Shown in pieces: positions 43,555 to 52,476 of a stretch of 64,000 bases of DNA. The notes under the pieces were generated by a model. That model was not told where the DNA came from. It made no database searches and saw only the letters and a program-made list of their open reading frames with translations. The position numbers and the translations under genes are program-made. Source of the stretch: Lysinibacillus parviboronicapiens (GTDB lineage Bacteria; Bacillota; Bacilli; Bacillales_A; Planococcaceae); assembly GCF_003049575.1 (NCBI RefSeq), contig NZ_PYWI01000007.1, positions 94,325 to 158,324 of the forward strand, read 5' to 3'. Position 1 is the first letter of the stretch, and each line of letters starts with the position of its first letter.

Positions 43555-44643
43555 TTATTTCGAACCTAATTGTTGTACAATTTCTTGTGCTTTACGCTCA
43601 TTAGCATAGTCTGAATCGTTGGCTGCTTGATAACCCTCATGACTATACACAGCGATTACGTCTTTGCCTTCTTCAGACTTTCCAATATTAATAAACGCTT
43701 GTTGTAATACTTTTTTCAGCTCATCGTCCATGATTTCTGAGTTTTTACTTACACTAATTGTGTCATTATAAATTGCAGGCATCACACCGATTAAATCTGT
43801 TTCTGCCCAAATATCTGCTTTACGATTAAAGTCAGTCATCCAAGCTTCCTCGTAATCACGACGAGCATCGGCAAACGTAACCAGTAAATCCGTTTGCCCA
43901 GCAGCTAAACGAGCAAAGGCTGTTCCATATGAATCTACTTGCACAACTTTGGATAAATCAGTAATCGTTTTTTGATAGTTTTCTTGTAACCATAATGCAG
44001 GGTAAATATAGCCTGCTGGTGAAGAAGAAGACATAACATTCCAGTTTGCACTATCTAAATCTTCAAATGTTAATGCTTCACCCTTATTTACTTTCGCTGC
44101 AAGTTCTTGACCTTTTTCTGATGGACCTGCAATTAAAATCCCACGATAAGAAATGGCTTGCTCTGCTGTTGCTTCTGTTGGTTCATTTTGATTCCAATCA
44201 GCAGGGTTATCTGAATCATTGTTTAATCCTGCACGCGTGGCTGTTAAAATTACTTCTGCTCCATCGTCATAAAGGACATATGTACCTCCTGGAATAAATC
44301 CAATATCCGTTGTTCCAGCAGATAATGCTTCGCCCACTGCCTCGTAATTTGTCCCAACTGTAATATCGATTTTAGCAACGTCATAACCTAAACTTGCTAG
44401 CTCTGTTTTCAATAAATCTTTTAACGGTTCTGTTGCTGTAATAATTTCTTGTGGATCACGGGATGGCACAAATCCGATCGATAATTTTTCAAGCTTTTTG
44501 TTACCTGCATTCTCTTCTGTATCTGGACTATCTGTAGCATTCGTTGCTCCGCTTGCATCCTTATTTTCTGTTGATTCATTTCCACATGCTACGAGTACTA
44601 CAGCAAGCAGAAAAGTTGTTGCGAACATAAGAAACTTTTTCAA
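43555..44643 (-). CDS. phnD: Phosphonate/phosphite-type ABC importer substrate-binding lipoprotein
   Basis: 362 residues from TTG 44643, with GGAGGGGGAG upstream; the frame is open further up but that would add a non-signal stretch. Signal peptide with lipobox VVLVACG. The PhnD family features are LSIGFVPSRDPQEI, the ATDSPAG-like SSSPAGYIYPALWL and VVQVDSYGTAFARLAAGQTDLL (in part). It binds the substrate outside the membrane. First gene of the phn operon; which compound it binds cannot be told. Confidence 0.92.
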   Translation of the reverse strand: MKKFLMFATTFLLAVVLVACGNESTENKDASGATNATDSPDTEENAGNKKLEKLSIGFVPSRDPQEIITATEPLKDLLKTELASLGYDVAKIDITVGTNYEAVGEALSAGTTDIGFIPGGTYVLYDDGAEVILTATRAGLNNDSDNPADWNQNEPTEATAEQAISYRGILIAGPSEKGQELAAKVNKGEALTFEDLDSANWNVMSSSSPAGYIYPALWLQENYQKTITDLSKVVQVDSYGTAFARLAAGQTDLLVTFADARRDYEEAWMTDFNRKADIWAETDLIGVMPAIYNDTISVSKNSEIMDDELKKVLQQAFINIGKSEEGKDVIAVYSHEGYQAANDSDYANERKAQEIVQQLGSK

Positions 44644-44735
44644 ATGTGTCTCCCCCTCCGATTTTTTTAATGCTCCATAAATATAGCAAAGCATTGTTAA
44701 ACACATGTGAAAGGTTTATATTATTTTCTAAAATA

Positions 44736-44752
44736 TGTAAATTTACTGTAAA
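44736..44752 (-). promoter_or_regulatory. Two TTTACA direct repeats upstream of phnD (PhoP-box-like)
   Basis: TTTACA-GTAAA-TTTACA on the minus strand, an 11-bp period as in PhoP-type boxes (TTAACA with 4-5 nt spacers). Only two repeats, so this is tentative; it would fit phosphate-starvation control. Confidence 0.4.
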
Positions 44753-44833
44753 TTTCTTTTATTACTTCTTTTTTAGCTGCTTAATCATCGTATACTTGAG
44801 TCAATGCAAACCATTTGGAGGTCAAGCAATTTT

Positions 44834-46387
44834 ATGGAGACAAAAAAACTGCAATTACTTGTAACAAGTGACATCCATGGCTACCTTATGCCTACTACCT
44901 ATCGCCGTTCATTAGAACCTTTAGGGTTAGGGAAATTAGCAAGCATTATAGAGGCTTTGCGTGGACAAACACCAAGTCTGTTAATTGATAATGGCGATTT
45001 AATACAAGGTAGTCCGCTGGCTTCTTATTATCATGCCAATCACTTACATCAACCAAATCCCATTATTGATGTAGCCAATTTCTTAAACTACGATGTTGCA
45101 ATATTTGGGAATCATGAATTTAATTACGGGCTCCCTTTCTTAAAAAAAGCCGTTACACAATCACAATTCCCTTGGTTAAGTGGCAATATTTATCATCAAG
45201 ATGGCACAACATTTACGCAACCTTACATTGTCAAAGAATTAGAAGGGATACGCATTGCTATCATTGGTATCACAACGCATTTTGTCCCCATATGGGAGGA
45301 AGCAAGTCATATAGAGGGCTTAGATTTTCATGATGCCTTTGAAAGTGCAAAAAGGTGGATTACGCATATACGTCATCATGAAAAGGTAGATGTGGTGGTG
45401 CTGTGTTATCATGGTGGATTTTCACATGACCTATCATCTGGGGAATTACTAGAACCTGATACAGGAGAAAATCAAGGTTATCTCATGTGTAAAGAACTTG
45501 ATTGCGATATTGTCATCACTGGCCATCAACATCGAGAAATAGCTACAAAAGCCTTCGACAAAACTGTTGTACAGACTGGCACGAAAGGAAATTGCTTAGC
45601 TGCGATTACCATTAAACTCGATAGAGAGAATGGACAAATCATCAACATGCAACATGAAGCAGCCTTACATTACGTTGAAGAAGATACACCCGCTTGTGCG
45701 CAAGTAACATCACTGGTGGAAGCCATTCATCAACAGACGGAAAACTGGTTAGATGAGCCTCTCGGGGCAATTGAAGGAAACATGTTGTTTGAAGATGCCT
45801 TTCATGTACGTGTCTATAAACATCCATATATCGAGTTTATTCAAAATGTACAAATGGCAGTGACCAACACCTCGATCTCATGTACGGCATTATTTCACGA
45901 TGGACCTGGGGGCCTTCCAAAAGATGTCACGAGAAGGCATATTGTGACAAATTATATTTTTCCCAATACCTTAAAAGTGTTACGAGTAAAGGGGCAAGAT
46001 ATTGTCCAAGCTCTTGAACAAAATGCCAGCTATTTTTCATTGAAGGATGGGGAATTGACGATATCAACAAGCTTTCTTTATCCGAAAGCGCAACCCTATA
46101 ATTATGATATGTGGGAAGGAATCAACTACACCCTAGATATTCGTCGTCCCATTGGCGAAAGGGTAACAGCAGTGACTTTTCAAGGTGAGCCACTACATGT
46201 GCAAGCTTGTTATGATGTCGTGATGAATAATTATCGAGCGACTGGTGCTGGGAACTTCCCCTATTTTGCACAATGTCCCATTGTAAAGGATGTGCAAACG
46301 GATATGACCGAACTCATTACTCATTATTTTGAAGAGCATCCGACCATTCAAGCAACGCACCACCAAAATTGGAAAATACTATATTGA
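44834..46387 (+). CDS. Metallophosphatase/5'-nucleotidase family protein, YunD-like
   Basis: 517 residues from ATG 44834 (GGAGG 12 nt upstream). N-terminal metal sites: LVTSDIHGYLMP, IDNGDLIQGS, IFGNHEFNYG (GNHE), ITGHQHREIA. The C-terminal nucleotidase domain carries the substrate stack. There is no signal peptide, so it is probably cytoplasmic like B. subtilis YunD. It hydrolyses nucleoside phosphates or a related ester. Divergent from phnD, which suggests linked phosphorus metabolism. Confidence 0.88.
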   Translation: METKKLQLLVTSDIHGYLMPTTYRRSLEPLGLGKLASIIEALRGQTPSLLIDNGDLIQGSPLASYYHANHLHQPNPIIDVANFLNYDVAIFGNHEFNYGLPFLKKAVTQSQFPWLSGNIYHQDGTTFTQPYIVKELEGIRIAIIGITTHFVPIWEEASHIEGLDFHDAFESAKRWITHIRHHEKVDVVVLCYHGGFSHDLSSGELLEPDTGENQGYLMCKELDCDIVITGHQHREIATKAFDKTVVQTGTKGNCLAAITIKLDRENGQIINMQHEAALHYVEEDTPACAQVTSLVEAIHQQTENWLDEPLGAIEGNMLFEDAFHVRVYKHPYIEFIQNVQMAVTNTSISCTALFHDGPGGLPKDVTRRHIVTNYIFPNTLKVLRVKGQDIVQALEQNASYFSLKDGELTISTSFLYPKAQPYNYDMWEGINYTLDIRRPIGERVTAVTFQGEPLHVQACYDVVMNNYRATGAGNFPYFAQCPIVKDVQTDMTELITHYFEEHPTIQATHHQNWKILY

Positions 46388-46454
46388 AATTAAATTATGC
46401 TTACCTTCATAGATGTTTCCTAAAAAGCAAGAGGAAGAACACTAGTAAAATGAT

Positions 46455-46496
46455 AAAAAAGTAGAGGAGATTAAATGCAATCTTCTCTACTTTTAT
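46455..46496 (+). terminator. Terminator of the nucleotidase gene
   Basis: 15-bp stem AAAGTAGAGGAGATT/AATCTTCTCTACTTT with one G-U pair, then TAT. The region 46497-46657 holds nothing further. Confidence 0.8.
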
Positions 46497-46657
46497 ATAA
46501 GCGATTAAAACTTCACTTTATAACATATTAAATGACTCGGCCAGCAAAGTTAAAGAAGTTCCGCATGATACAAAACGTATACTAGGCAGTGTTACACTAT
46601 GCAATTAAACGTGGTAATATCCAAACAAATTCCATTACAGCTGTGTTACTCCTCTAG

Positions 46658-47347
46658 TTACTGATCTAGTTCTAAAGGCAAGAAAGCATACTCTCCATCT
46701 TGAATGATCTCACCTTTACGGACTGGGATCGGATAGTTAAAAATTGGTCCATCTATTACTGTCGTATGGAACTCTCCACCCTCTCCGCAAGGGTCAATAC
46801 CACGGGCAACCAGCTCCTTGACGTATTCATGAGTTAACGTTCGCCCTAAATCTTCCTCTCTCATTCCCAATGATAAGTTAACAGTTACAACGATGGTGAT
46901 AAACCCTAGATTTATGAACTCCTCGACAGCTTCGTGATGGTTCATTTCCCATAAAGGCATCCCCAGCTTTAATCCAACATTCTTCGTAACCTTATCATGC
47001 CAACAGCCATGAGCAGGCATATCTAAGTCTCCTGTTACTAACACTTCGGCTCCTTGATTTTTAGCATTTTCTAAAAGACCCATAAATATTTTTTCATAAT
47101 CTGCCCAACTTGCCGCTGCAGTATAGACAGGCAATCCAAGCGATTTAGCTTGGGCATGTATGAGTTTCGGAGGCATTCCATGGGATCTCGAACTTTTCCC
47201 CTGTTCCTCCAGCATAACAATCAGTCCAATCGCTTCTCCAACTCTCACTGCTTTATACAGCGCTAAAACACTATCCTTCCCTCCGCTAAAAGAAGCAATA
47301 AATTTACGCCCGCGAGCACTATTTTTCCAATCTATTAATTCTGCCAT
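46658..47347 (-). CDS. PP-loop ATP-pyrophosphatase, DUF71/diphthine-ammonia-ligase family
   Basis: 229 residues. PP-loop FSGGKDSVLALYKA (about 19-32), then VTGDLDMPAHGCWHDK and GIDPCGEGGEFHT, the C-terminal signature of the DUF71/DPH6 family. In eukaryotes and archaea the family amidates diphthine; bacteria lack diphthamide, so the bacterial reaction is different and unknown. GGGGAAG precedes the ATG. Monocistronic. Confidence 0.88.
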   Translation of the reverse strand: MAELIDWKNSARGRKFIASFSGGKDSVLALYKAVRVGEAIGLIVMLEEQGKSSRSHGMPPKLIHAQAKSLGLPVYTAAASWADYEKIFMGLLENAKNQGAEVLVTGDLDMPAHGCWHDKVTKNVGLKLGMPLWEMNHHEAVEEFINLGFITIVVTVNLSLGMREEDLGRTLTHEYVKELVARGIDPCGEGGEFHTTVIDGPIFNYPIPVRKGEIIQDGEYAFLPLELDQ

Positions 47348-47654
47348 TCATATCTTCCCCTTTATTGTCATGGCTTTTTTCACGTTTACGTGTTAGCCAT
47401 TTCATATTTCCTATATGAGATTTCATCACTCTTTTTGTTTGATTTTATCACGACTGGCCTTTTCAGATAGGAAATTATTGAATCACTTTACAAAAAACTT
47501 TCGTTGAACGAGCTACGCTTTCACTACATCTGATTGAAATCACGTGAAATTGCTTAAAATAAAAAAACTTGATATACGAGGGTTTTGACATGTGATTTTA
47601 AAGAGACCCAACAACAATTTTTCAATCATTTGTAGGGCATCTGTTTTCTTCTAA
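47348..47654. other. Intergenic region
   Basis: AT-rich spacer upstream of the PP-loop gene; no gene, repeat or hairpin is supported. Confidence 0.45.
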
Positions 47655-47831
47655 CTATTCTATGCCAAATAAGCGTACGGCTAATATAATTTTTAATGCC
47701 GATACTACTACTGTTAATGCTTGCTCTAAAGATTTGTCTATTCCTTCTTCTGAACATAAAATACCATGATCAATCGTATAAATTGCACAGCTTTTTGATT
47801 GTTTACATTCATAAAATTTTGCCGTACTTCG
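47655..47831 (-). pseudogene. Decayed gene fragment
   Basis: A 58-codon open stretch on the minus strand ends in a stop at 47655-47657 and reads convincingly as protein (AIYTIDHGILCSEEGIDKSL, then ALKIILAVRLFGIE), but contains no ATG, GTG or TTG. It is probably the C-terminal end of a lost gene; the family was not recognised. Confidence 0.5.
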
Positions 47832-47893
47832 CTACCCAGCAGAAAATTGTCGATAATCCAAACAGCATAAGGATGGATTTTACATATAAACAT

Positions 47894-47929
47894 AACAAAA
47901 GGAAGCCATGGTGAGCTTCCTTTTTGTTA
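47894..47929 (-). terminator. Terminator after the MFS transporter
   Basis: 10-bp stem AAAAGGAAGC/GCTTCCTTTT, then GTTATGTTT on the minus strand; T5 on the plus side too. It overlaps the stop of the small ORF that follows the transporter. Confidence 0.7.
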
Positions 47930-48004
47930 TTTAGCCATGTCAGTTAAGACATCATCTATTTCTTTTGCAAACTCTACTTCTTTTAAAAGACTAAGAACAT
48001 TCAC
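47927..48004 (-). CDS. Possible 25-residue ORF coupled to the MFS transporter
   Basis: GTG 48004 overlaps the transporter's TAG by 1 nt; the peptide (VNVLSLLKEVEFAKEIDDVL, then TDMAK) ends inside the terminator. It is probably the truncated end of a lost gene, or a tiny coupled peptide. Confidence 0.3.
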   Translation of the reverse strand: MNVLSLLKEVEFAKEIDDVLTDMAK

Positions 48005-49188
48005 TATTTTTTCCTTTTATCGAAAAGTAGCCATAATAGTGTAACAAGCGCTGCAAGCATAACCATTAAGAATCCATAAAGAGGTGTATGTGCTAACGAT
48101 TGATGGCGAATAATAAAGCCTCCAATATAGGATCCTAAAAATATACCAATGTTGAAAGCAGAAATATTCAATGCGGCGGCCATTGCAATAGCTGATGGTA
48201 CATACTTTTCAGACAGTATAACCGCATATAGTTGCAATCCAGGGACATTCATGAACATAAATAGCCCCATTATCAATACCATGATTAAGCCGATAATTGG
48301 CGATTCGAGAGTAAAGCCAATGCCGAGTAATGCTAAAGCAAGCCCAACAAAAATAAAAAAGATTGAACGAAGCGGATTTTGATTAGCGAAATAGCCGCCT
48401 AGTGTATTACCAATAGCAACACAAATACCATAGACAACTAAAATAATGACAACAGCATGTGGTGAATAGCCCATATATTGCTCTAAAATAGGTGAGACAT
48501 AAGTGTAGACAACAAAGGCACCACCGTATCCAATTGCGGTAATGAAAAGTATTAATAACATGCGGATATTGCCTAATACTTTACCGATATCACGTATAGA
48601 AATTGGATTGCCCTTCGATAATTGGCTAGGTACTAACATAGCATTACTAATTAAACCGATGATCCCAATGATGACAATAAAGATGAACGACATACGCCAG
48701 TCCATTACTTGTCCAATAAATGTACCAAGTGGCACACCTGTTACAGTAGCTAATGTTAAACCTGTAAACATAAAGGCAATAGCACTTGCTCGTTTATTTG
48801 GTTCAACTACATCGGCTGCTATGACAGAAGCGATGGACATAAAGACACCATGTGCTAATGCTGAAATAATGCGTCCTATTAACAGAAAAGAGAAATTAGG
48901 TGCTAGAGCTGCAGTTAAATTACCAACTATAAAAATGGCCATGACGAGCAATAAAACGGTTTTTCGACTGAGGCGAGATGTTAAGGCTGTTAATAATGGA
49001 GCCCCAACAGTGACGCCGAGTGCATATATAGAAACTGTTAAACCAGCTGTGCTTAAAGATATACCAAAGTCATCTGTAATTAATGGTAAAAGCCCAACAC
49101 TGATAAATTCAGTGGACCCTATACCAAATGCGCTTATTGCAAGTGCTAGCAAAGTTAATTTAGCACTTGGCTTTTTTGATTGTGACAT
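48004..49188 (-). CDS. MFS transporter, drug/sugar efflux (AraJ-like)
   Basis: 394 residues from ATG 49188 (AAAGGAG upstream). Twelve predicted helices. Features of the DHA1/AraJ-type efflux subfamily: FGIGSTEFISVGLLPLI at the first helix, LTALTSRLSRKTVLL in the 2-3 loop. It probably exports a drug, sugar or metabolite. It is divergent from an HxlR regulator with a palindromic operator between, so the regulator likely controls it. Substrate unknown. Confidence 0.88.
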   Translation of the reverse strand: MSQSKKPSAKLTLLALAISAFGIGSTEFISVGLLPLITDDFGISLSTAGLTVSIYALGVTVGAPLLTALTSRLSRKTVLLLVMAIFIVGNLTAALAPNFSFLLIGRIISALAHGVFMSIASVIAADVVEPNKRASAIAFMFTGLTLATVTGVPLGTFIGQVMDWRMSFIFIVIIGIIGLISNAMLVPSQLSKGNPISIRDIGKVLGNIRMLLILFITAIGYGGAFVVYTYVSPILEQYMGYSPHAVVIILVVYGICVAIGNTLGGYFANQNPLRSIFFIFVGLALALLGIGFTLESPIIGLIMVLIMGLFMFMNVPGLQLYAVILSEKYVPSAIAMAAALNISAFNIGIFLGSYIGGFIIRHQSLAHTPLYGFLMVMLAALVTLLWLLFDKRKK

Positions 49189-49241
49189 ACTACTACTGGC
49201 TCCTTTGATTTTTTTTAACATGTGTAGTAATATTCATACAT

Positions 49242-49270
49242 ACCTAAAAGATACGTAGAGTACTTTAGGT
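49242..49270. promoter_or_regulatory. Palindromic operator between the MFS and HxlR genes
   Basis: ACCTAAA (49242-49248) and TTTAGGT (49264-49270) form a perfect 7-bp inverted repeat with a 15-bp centre; further partial symmetry (GATAC/GTAC) lies inside. It is in the divergent promoter region. Confidence 0.6.
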
Positions 49271-49297
49271 TACTATTGAATATTACGGGGGATTACA

Positions 49298-49681
49298 ATG
49301 CAAAAAATTTATAATATTGGTGTTGAAGCTACGCTTGAAGTCATTGGTGGTAAATGGAAACCAGTCATTCTTTGTCATTTAAATCACCATGGTAAAATTC
49401 GAACAAATGAGTTTCGACGATTGATTCCAGGAATTTCACAAAAAATGCTCACAAGTCAATTAAGAGAGTTAGAGCAAGATGGATTAATCCTTCGAAAGGT
49501 CTTCAATCAAGTACCACCAAAAGTTGAATATTCCTTAACACCCTATGGACAAGGAATGGAACCTATTCTGAACATGCTTTGCACTTGGGGCGAAAAGCAC
49601 GTTGAAGTATTACAGGATAAAGGCGAAGATATAATTTTAAAACAACGTGATGAAGATATAGCCATGCAGCAAACATCGTAA
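49298..49681 (+). CDS. HxlR-family transcriptional regulator
   Basis: 127 residues. The family signature VIGGKWKPVILCHL at the N-terminus is followed by a winged helix (EFRRLIPGISQKMLTSQLRELEQDGL, in part) and PKVEYSLTPYGQGM. These dimeric regulators sense electrophiles or small ligands; many use an N-terminal Cys, which is absent here, so a different sensing mode is likely. It is divergent from the MFS gene and probably regulates it. GGGGG precedes the ATG. Confidence 0.92.
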   Translation: MQKIYNIGVEATLEVIGGKWKPVILCHLNHHGKIRTNEFRRLIPGISQKMLTSQLRELEQDGLILRKVFNQVPPKVEYSLTPYGQGMEPILNMLCTWGEKHVEVLQDKGEDIILKQRDEDIAMQQTS

Positions 49682-49690
49682 TGAGAGGAG

Positions 49691-49728
49691 AAAGAGACTG
49701 TCCAACACAAGACAGTCTCTTTTCCTTT
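49691..49728 (+). terminator. Terminator of the HxlR gene
   Basis: 12-bp perfect stem AAAGAGACTGTC/GACAGTCTCTTT, 8-nt loop, then TCCTTTT. Confidence 0.88.
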
Positions 49729-49734
49729 TAATGC

Positions 49735-50580
49735 TTATAGAGCAAAGTCGTATTCATCTGGATTTGGTCCCACACGATGTTCAAGATTCATCGCAGTGAT
49801 CATAGCCATTTCTTCGTCTGTTAAACTAAAGTCAAAGATATCGGCGTTTTGCATCATGCGCTCTCTACGCACAGATTTTGGAATCGTGATAATTCCGTTT
49901 TGTACATCCCAGCGCAAAATAACTTGAGTGTTTGATTTTCCATATTTTGTTGCGATTTTAGAAATAGTTTCATCTTCAAGAAGTCCACCTTGCATTAAAG
50001 GTGCCCATGCTTCAAGTTGAATTTGGTGCTTGTCACAGAATGAACGAAGCTCCACTTGTTGTAAGCGTGGGTGGAATTCCACCTGATTCACAACAGGTTT
50101 AATACGAGCAAATGATAATAAGTTTGCCAAGTGTGTCGCAGTGAAGTTACATACACCAATTGCTTTGATCTTGCCTTGTTCATATAGATCTTCAAGCGCT
50201 TTCCAAGATTCCGCATACTTATCTTTACCTGGCCAATGAATAAGATAAAGATCTAAATAATCCAATCCTATTTTTTGTAAGCTCTCTTCATAGGCAGCAA
50301 CGGTTTCCTCATAGCTTAATCCGTTATTCCATACTTTTGATGTAATAAACAAATCTTCACGTCGTAAGCCTGTAGATGCTAGTGCTTGTTTAATACCTTC
50401 TCCTACACCTGCTTCATTGCCGTAAATAGCCGCCGTATCGATGCTTCGATATCCAACCTCAATAGCATTTTTCACCATCTCTGCTGTAGCATCATTCGCT
50501 ACTTGAAAGACCCCTAAACCCATACCAGGCATTTGTAGCCCATTATTTAATGTGATTGTATCTTGTAAATGATTAATCAT
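49735..50580 (-). CDS. Aldo/keto reductase
   Basis: 281 residues from ATG 50580 (GGAGG 7 nt upstream). Catalytic motifs: MPGMGLGVFQ, SIDTAAIYGNEAGVG with the catalytic Tyr, LDLYLIHWP, IGVCNF, and IPKSVRRERM for NADPH binding. It reduces aldehydes or ketones with NADPH, as in the YtbE/YvgN group. Monocistronic. Confidence 0.93.
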   Translation of the reverse strand: MINHLQDTITLNNGLQMPGMGLGVFQVANDATAEMVKNAIEVGYRSIDTAAIYGNEAGVGEGIKQALASTGLRREDLFITSKVWNNGLSYEETVAAYEESLQKIGLDYLDLYLIHWPGKDKYAESWKALEDLYEQGKIKAIGVCNFTATHLANLLSFARIKPVVNQVEFHPRLQQVELRSFCDKHQIQLEAWAPLMQGGLLEDETISKIATKYGKSNTQVILRWDVQNGIITIPKSVRRERMMQNADIFDFSLTDEEMAMITAMNLEHRVGPNPDEYDFAL

Positions 50581-50875
50581 GTTGATTCCTCCAATTATGT
50601 GTGTGCTTGATTGCTTTTTCATTATGATGTCCCGACAGCGTAAAAAAAAGTACGCACTTTTTTGTTTCATAGAAACGTCGAGGTAACTTTTGTGAGTTGG
50701 CAATGATTAGAGGGATAAAATTTTTTATAATATATTGTTATTTTAATAATTACGGGGAAAATAAGGATGAGGTAAAAAGTTAAAGGGGAAATGCAATGCT
50801 TTAACGAAAAACTAGCATACCATGATAGAGATGCCAAACTAGAGACGAATCGTGGCTGCATGCTATAAAGGAAAT
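50581..50875. other. AT-rich intergenic region
   Basis: Spacer upstream of the aldo/keto reductase and downstream of the TniQ fragment; the open frame across it has no ribosome site and no protein-like composition. Confidence 0.45.
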
Positions 50876-51235
50876 TCACCAATTAACGTAAAAACTTAAT
50901 AGTCCCCTAAACGGAACTAATTCACTGCAATTAACAAGAGTAGTTTTCCCAATATCCTTTCTCTTTGTTAAGAATACAATCACTTCGATAAAAGTATCTG
51001 CCATGTTCCCATGACCGTTAATGGAAGATGATGATTTATAAAAACTATTTCCACCCTTAACCACCATATTATTAATGTATTTTTTGTCTAGTTTGGGTGC
51101 AATCAAATGAGTCATAATATCACCCACTGTCACGCAGTGAGCTTCAGCCAATCTAGAGATATAACTGCTAAGAGATTCCACTTTAATTGTGTCAGTTCCA
51201 ATTGGTTCAATCGAATATAAACAACTTCTTTCCAA
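50876..51235 (-). pseudogene. Truncated TniQ-family (Tn7-like transposition) gene
   Basis: 119 codons from TTG 51235 (GGTGGTGG 8 nt upstream). The N-terminal region IEPIGTDTIKVESLSSYISR, then LAEAHCVTVGDIM, matches TniQ/TnsD target-selection proteins, which normally exceed 400 residues and continue into Cys-rich zinc motifs. The frame stops just before where the first WCP motif would be, so only the first domain remains. No tnsA/B/C gene is near. It is a relic of a Tn7-like or related element. Confidence 0.75.
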
Positions 51236-51272
51236 TTACATGCCACCACCATTTCATATTGTCTATTATTAC

Positions 51273-51449
51273 TTAAATATAATAATAGAATTGTCTAGAA
51301 TCCTTTCTTTTATGCCATGTTGTCCATAAATTATATATATCAGGGGTAGAGTCAGGAAAATGCGGATTTACAACGATAAGAGCTTCATCATAAATAAACC
51401 CCGAATCATCCTTGTAATAAACAAGATAATTCGGGGAAGTAATTCCACT
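51273..51449 (-). pseudogene. Gene fragment next to the TniQ relic
   Basis: A 58-codon open stretch on the minus strand (SPNYLVYYKDDSGFIYDEAL, then IVVNPHFPDSTPDIYNLWTT) reads as protein but has no start codon upstream of it. The stop is at 51273-51275. Family not recognised. Confidence 0.45.
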
Positions 51450-51541
51450 TCACCAATTTCCTCTACAATGAGTTTTAGTTTTTAGAAATTATTTCAAGAA
51501 GTTATCAGGAAGTTTTTTGAAATAATTGTTTCTTTATTTTT

Positions 51542-52476
51542 GGTTCTTCACCAAAAGTCGTGGGTGACAAAATCAGCGACCTGTTTCTAACCGTAAACGA
51601 AGAAATAAACGGTCTTCATTTCGATAGCCAAAACCTCGTCTTTTAATGAGTTTAATTTTATTATTCGTGCCTTCCATCATGCCATTTGATAGCGGTGAAA
51701 TAATGGTATCTAGCAATGCTTTTTCACGGGTTATCAATGTTTTTGCGATTTTAGAAATGGCACTACAAAGATGAAATTGATACCGTTTAAACCATTCTGT
51801 TAATCGTCGTTTTGCTTGTGTTATCGTTGTCGCATTCAGTACATAACGCATATGATTCAATGCTTGATAAATGTATTTCGTAGGCAAATCTTCCTGGTGC
51901 CACTGTGCAACAAATCCACGTTCTTCATCAGTTAATTGTTCAGGTTTTCGTGCCAAACAACGGTCAATGAATCGCGATGGTTCGTATTCACGCGCTACAT
52001 CAGCAATGGAACGACCGTGGCAACGCCTCACAAGTTCTCTACGAAACATAGCCGAAGACGCTTGGACAATCCCTAAACCGAAATCATATGTAAATGTGAG
52101 ATCGCAGGCAATACAATGATGACGTGGAATCGCCATCTCAATCCAAATAAATCCGAGGTGCAAAGCATAGCCATGACGAAAACGACGTAACGTTTGTGCA
52201 TGGCGAATCGTTTTCCCTTGGCAAATTGGACATGGCACTGAATAAGCACCTACAGTAACAGGAAATACATTTGGTTCTTCGTCAGATGGAAAAGAAACTT
52301 CGAAAAAAGATGGTAACGGTAATAGCATTTTGATAAACTTGGAGTACAAAGCGAAAACTCCTCTCGTGGTTTGTCTCGGCAACAATTACGATACGTAAGT
52401 TTTCGCTTTTCTTCTATAAGAAAATGTAAAATTATTGAATTAAAAGAAAATCAACCACGAGTTTTGGTGAAGAACC
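51542..52476. mobile_element. ISL3-family insertion element, internally deleted
   Basis: 935 bp. The ends are inverted repeats of about 25 bp, GGTTCTTCACCAAAAGTCGT and GGTTCTTCACCAAAACTCGT (inner copy reversed), with a few mismatches further in. A perfect 8-bp direct repeat TTATTTTT flanks both sides (51534-51541 and 52477-52484), the usual ISL3 duplication length. It carries one transposase frame that lacks its catalytic core, so it can only move with help in trans. Confidence 0.93.
51573..52385 (-). pseudogene. ISL3-family transposase lacking its catalytic core
   Basis: 270 codons, about 130-150 fewer than full ISL3 transposases. The N-terminus has the zinc-binding CPICQGKTIRHAQTLRRFRH and CIACDLTF and the helix-turn-helix GRSIADVAREYEPS. 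It then passes directly to the C-terminal region (FIDRCLARKPEQLTDEERGF, SPLSNGMMEGTNNKIKLIKR, GYRNEDRLFLRLRL). The DDE segment with the conserved D and D residues, normally between these parts, is missing, but the frame is kept. Confidence 0.85.

Noticed and set aside
47696..47914. 72-codon plus-strand frame
   Set aside because: Antisense to the gene fragment and terminator; hydrophobic low-complexity start and no ribosome site.
50667..50882. 71-codon minus-strand frame ahead of the aldo/keto reductase
   Set aside because: No ribosome site; AT-rich random translation.
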